Of a stretch of 64,000 nucleotides of DNA, positions 61,642 through 64,000 are shown piece after piece. This DNA comes from Cyclobacteriaceae bacterium (lineage in GTDB: Bacteria > Bacteroidota > Bacteroidia > Cytophagales > Cyclobacteriaceae). Below the pieces are notes generated by a model that worked only from the letters and a program-made list of their open reading frames with translations, was not told where the DNA came from and searched no databases. The position numbers and the translations under genes are program-made. The DNA lies in contig JAEUUC010000009.1 in assembly GCA_016787665.1 (NCBI GenBank), positions 319,744-383,743 on the forward strand, given 5' to 3'. Each line of letters begins with the position of its first letter. Position 1 is the stretch's first letter.

Positions 61642-62178
61642 TCACCGCTCAAGGTGCTGCTGCTTGAAGACTTCCCACAGCACAATGCCGAGGCAAACGG
61701 AAATATTCAGCGAGTGTTTCGTGCCTACCTGAGGCACTTCCAGTGCCCAATCGCCCAAAGCGATCACCTCCTCACTGACTCCCTTCACCTCGTTACCAAA
61801 CACCAGGGCATACTTTTGGTCGGGTGCCACCCGAAAAGTGTTGAGCGGTACGCTGTCCGTGGTCTGTTCAACAACGACAATTCGATAGCCTGCTTCTTTC
61901 AAGGCACGCACAGCCTCCTCCGGCTTCTCTACATAGGCCCAATCCACTGACGCTGTGGCACCCAAAGCAGTCTTTTCAATCTCGCGGTGGGGTGGGGTGC
62001 CCGTAATGCCCGTCAGGTAGATTTTTTCAATCCGAAAGGCATCCGCGGTGCGAAAGGCCGAGCCCACGTTATGCAGACTGCGGATGTTATCGAGCACCAG
62101 GCAGACGGGAATCTTAGCCGCGCCTTTAAACTGATCGACCGAAAGCCGGTTAAGTTCGTCCAGTTGAAGTTTTTTCAC
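61642..62178 (-). CDS. TrmH/SpoU-type RNA 2'-O-methyltransferase
   Basis: 178 residues, a short SPOUT knot protein: VLDNIRSLHNVGSAFRTADAF, LVFGNEVKGVSEEVI and VPQVGTKHSLNISVCLGIVLWE, the three SpoU motifs. It should methylate a ribose in tRNA or rRNA. Its start overlaps the membrane protein stop by four bases. Confidence 0.88.
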   Translation of the reverse strand: MKKLQLDELNRLSVDQFKGAAKIPVCLVLDNIRSLHNVGSAFRTADAFRIEKIYLTGITGTPPHREIEKTALGATASVDWAYVEKPEEAVRALKEAGYRIVVVEQTTDSVPLNTFRVAPDQKYALVFGNEVKGVSEEVIALGDWALEVPQVGTKHSLNISVCLGIVLWEVFKQQHLER

Positions 62179-62801
62179 CCGGGCAAGTTGGTGGCTGGCA
62201 GAGGTTTTTCCAACTCGTCAATCAGTTCTTTCAACTGCGCGAGACAAACACCATAGGAGATTCGGTACAGCCACCGCGCCAGCAGCCAGCACAGGGGCGT
62301 GGCGATGATCAAAAATACCACCAGGATGGCCACGACAACCGGCTTCTGAATAAACGCTTCCGGATCAGCGCCTGCCGAAGCACCGCCCATCAAGAAGCCC
62401 GCGGCCCCGGCAATTGGATAAATAAATAAAGCCGTGCGCTCCTGAAAACGGATGTTGGAGGTGATGAATGTATAGGTATGAGTCAAAACGGATTTCAGAT
62501 CACTTTCCACCGGAAACTCGGCTTTGATTTTGCGGTACATGTTGAAGTTCGTGACGAAGAAGAAAATGTATCCGACAATCGTTGCTGCAAGCCCCAGCTT
62601 CACCAACATTTGATCGAAAAGAAAAAACAAAACGATAAACCCGATCAGAAACACAACCGAGAACAAGGTTGTAATTTTGTAGGCCTCTTTCAACTTGGCC
62701 ACCGGGTGCTTCGATTTGATGGCCCATGGATTAAGCGGAGATGGCCTGGCCACTTCCAGCTTCTCCACCTCCAGTTTTTTCCAAACGTCTTGCAGATTCA
62801 T
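62175..62801 (-). CDS. Membrane protein encoded with an ECF sigma factor
   Basis: 208 residues. A cytoplasmic start of about 45 residues (NLQDVWKKLEVEK, KSKHPVAKLKEAYKI) is followed by membrane helices at about 46-90 and 125-185 (VVAILVVFLIIATPLCWLL). Four-base overlaps link it to the sigma gene upstream and the methyltransferase downstream. Position and topology suit an anti-sigma factor, but no zinc-type anti-sigma motif is seen. Confidence 0.6.
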   Translation of the reverse strand: MNLQDVWKKLEVEKLEVARPSPLNPWAIKSKHPVAKLKEAYKITTLFSVVFLIGFIVLFFLFDQMLVKLGLAATIVGYIFFFVTNFNMYRKIKAEFPVESDLKSVLTHTYTFITSNIRFQERTALFIYPIAGAAGFLMGGASAGADPEAFIQKPVVVAILVVFLIIATPLCWLLARWLYRISYGVCLAQLKELIDELEKPLPATNLPG

Positions 62802-63283
62802 AATTGATTTCTGAGTTTCTGCGTCAGTGATTCCTTCGAACGGTGTAACCGCACCGCCACATTATTCTTCGTTAGACCGGAAATCGTGCTGATCTCGTCA
62901 TTATCATATCCATCCAGATGCAGCGTAACGATCATGCGATCGACTTCGTGAAGCGCCCGAATGGCCTGGTACAACGCTTCGGTGGCCTCCTGTCGCTCAT
63001 GTGGATCGGCTACTCCCCCAATGCGCTCGAGGTTCTCTACACGGTCCACCGGGGCTGGCCTGCGTTTGAATGTGAGCACCGTATTTAAACTGACCCGGTA
63101 TAGCCAGGTCGAAAATTTCGATCGACCGTCAAATCGCGGGTACGATTTCCAGGCCTGAAACACAATTTCCTGAAAAAGGTCCTTCTCATCCTCGGGATCA
63201 TTCACATACAGGCGGATGACCTTGAAAATGATCCCCCGGTTTTGGTCGATATGCGCGGTGAACTCCTCCCTCAATACAGGCAT
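62798..63283 (-). CDS. RNA polymerase sigma factor, ECF type
   Basis: 161 residues from the ATG at 63283. Region 2 (VIRLYVNDPEDEKDLFQEIVFQAWKS, FSTWLYRVSLNTVL) and region 4 (LHLDGYDNDEISTISGLTKNNVAVRLHRSKESL) are clear. There is no extended C-terminal domain. Twenty codons further upstream (to 63343) are less likely. It heads a three-gene operon. Confidence 0.9.
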   Translation of the reverse strand: MPVLREEFTAHIDQNRGIIFKVIRLYVNDPEDEKDLFQEIVFQAWKSYPRFDGRSKFSTWLYRVSLNTVLTFKRRPAPVDRVENLERIGGVADPHERQEATEALYQAIRALHEVDRMIVTLHLDGYDNDEISTISGLTKNNVAVRLHRSKESLTQKLRNQL

Positions 63284-63447
63284 GGTTTCGATGCCGGTAG
63301 TATAACCCGCCACCGATTCTAAAGTTATTGCGCCTGCAGCCATCTACGCTCGATCTGAGTAATAAGTGGCCGGACAACCGAAAAAATTACGCCCACAGAT
63401 CAATTTTTTGTAATTACCCTTGGGTTTACGCTACCAATAGGGCATTA

Positions 63448-63723
63448 ATGAGCCATATGACTGTAGAAAAAAGACCTGTCGTTGACCGAACCCATTCATT
63501 CAACCGTGTGGGGTACGTGGCGTTTTTGCTGCTAGCGGCTTACTTTGCCATACTGAAAAACGATTGGGGTAGTGCGGTGAGTAATTTAGGGATCGGCCTG
63601 ATTTTCGACCCGTTCGATCACCGCGTCTCGTGGGGCAACCGGCCGCGTTTTCAGCAGATTTGGCTACTTACGCATGTTGCGCTGGTCGTAGTCCTGTTGA
63701 TTGTTATTCTATTTCGAAGTTGA
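63448..63723 (+). CDS. Small two-helix membrane protein
   Basis: 91 residues from the ATG at 63448 (another ATG lies three codons on). Two membrane helices (GYVAFLLLAAYFAIL and LLTHVALVVVLLIVILF) flank a loop with NLGIGLIFDPFDHRVSWGNRP. The latter half of the loop is conserved-looking. The function is unknown. It is divergent from the sigma operon. Confidence 0.65.
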   Translation: MSHMTVEKRPVVDRTHSFNRVGYVAFLLLAAYFAILKNDWGSAVSNLGIGLIFDPFDHRVSWGNRPRFQQIWLLTHVALVVVLLIVILFRS

Positions 63724-63725
63724 AA

Positions 63726-63825
63726 AAAGAGGCTGCCTCAAAAAGGCAAGGTGTTGTCAGGTTGAGTCCGGTCATTATTGGACTCATGCTTACACCATTG
63801 AACCTACCTTTGAGACAGCCTCTTT
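63726..63825. repeat. 100-base structured inverted repeat with 21-base arms
   Basis: Arms 63726-63746 and 63807-63825 (AAAGAGGCTG...CTCAAA...AGG) pair at 17 of 19 positions, with two extra A in the left arm. An inner stem TGAGTCC/GGACTCA (63764-63770 with 63779-63785 neighbourhood) folds around GGTCATTATT-like loop bases. On the minus strand the left arm is followed by TTTTTT, so it may stop the partial gene to the right. The arm sequence GAGGCTGTCTCAAA resembles ends of some insertion sequences, but no transposase or clear target duplication is present. Confidence 0.5.
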
Positions 63826-63849
63826 GAATAAACCAAAACTTCTAAGCCC

Positions 63850-64000
63850 TCAATTCGCTGCTACGGCACTGCTGCCAACCGAAAGCTTTACAATGGCTCC
63901 CTTCTTTTTGTGATTCAGTGTGGCACTGAGCACGAGCGAGTAATCGCCCGCAGGCACGTTCGAATCTACGGTAATCGTGGCCACCGTGGTATCAACCAGG
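63850..64000 (-). CDS. Partial C-terminus of a secreted-type protein
   Basis: The last 49 codons, ending with TGA at 63850-63852. The sequence VPAGDYSLVLSATLNHKKKG and IVKLSVGSSAVAAN is beta-rich and looks like an immunoglobulin-like or adhesin-type domain, but no T9SS sorting signal ends it. The rest of the gene is outside the window and no function can be assigned. Confidence 0.5.
   Translation of the reverse strand, partial: LVDTTVATITVDSNVPAGDYSLVLSATLNHKKKGAIVKLSVGSSAVAAN

Noticed and set aside
63726..63825. Complete insertion sequence
   Set aside because: No transposase frame fits between the arms.
1..64000. tRNA, rRNA, CRISPR arrays, prophage, replication origin
   Set aside because: No cloverleaf with GTTCGA arm, no spaced direct repeats, no phage structural genes and no DnaA-box cluster were seen on reading through.

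Overview
This window reads as an ordinary, gene-dense chromosomal stretch of a Bacteroidota bacterium, most likely a Cytophagales-type organism. The evidence is a type IX secretion (T9SS) C-terminal sorting domain, many SPII lipoproteins, genes without purine-rich ribosome sites but with TAnnTTTG -7 boxes shortly before several start codons, a Bacteroidota-style LETM1-related protein, a DUF4783-nadC pair, and many start/stop overlaps. No tRNA, rRNA, CRISPR array, transposase or prophage gene is visible, and no gap without a gene exceeds about 200 bases.

Layout. 0-2.4 kb: 3' neighbour of a fatty-acid oxidation operon (3-hydroxyacyl-CoA dehydrogenase, partial), its MarR regulator with a palindromic candidate operator, and an atypical pyruvate kinase. 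2.4-5.1 kb: alpha/beta hydrolase, a PAS sensor lacking an ATPase domain and a coiled-coil/HhH membrane protein. 5.1-7.3 kb: a compact sulfur operon (SQR-like flavoprotein, TusE/DsrC-like carrier, DsrE-like protein) with its own terminator and a CRP/FNR-like site. 7.5-15.8 kb: IF2_N-like disordered protein, TonB, GH20 hexosaminidase, AI-2E exporter, FKBP isomerase, small proteins, RluD and a propeller-like lipoprotein. 15.8-21.3 kb: a T9SS beta-propeller protein interrupted by one in-frame TGA, polyprenyl synthase, a lipoprotein and a 48-codon gene.

21.4-31.7 kb: feoAB iron uptake, purKE, a LETM1/TerB-like protein convergent with a K+/H+ antiporter, then ABC exporter-Fur-TerC. 31.7-41.4 kb: gpmI, DUF4783-nadC, recX, a tightly overlapped DinB/ATP-grasp/LysE trio, coaX, a Nudix hydrolase and a divergent MreB. 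41.5-49.7 kb: secreted CHAT peptidase, MtfA-like peptidase, transsulfuration enzyme, esterase, signal-peptidase-like lipoprotein without the catalytic lysine, LEA-like lipoprotein, 2OG-Fe(II) dioxygenase and prmA. 49.7-64 kb: a secreted protein of about 1,560 residues, mtgA, S9 peptidase, META protein, purM, YkvA, PLD nuclease, and an operon of ECF sigma factor, membrane protein and TrmH-type methyltransferase, followed by a 100-base inverted-repeat element.

Most genes are housekeeping. The best candidates for undescribed biology are the DinB/ATP-grasp/LysE trio, the CHAT-MtfA peptidase pair, the signal-peptidase-like lipoprotein, the hairpin that buries the GH20 start codon, and the sulfur-carrier operon with a single-cysteine DsrC-like protein. 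None is proven here; no database search was possible.
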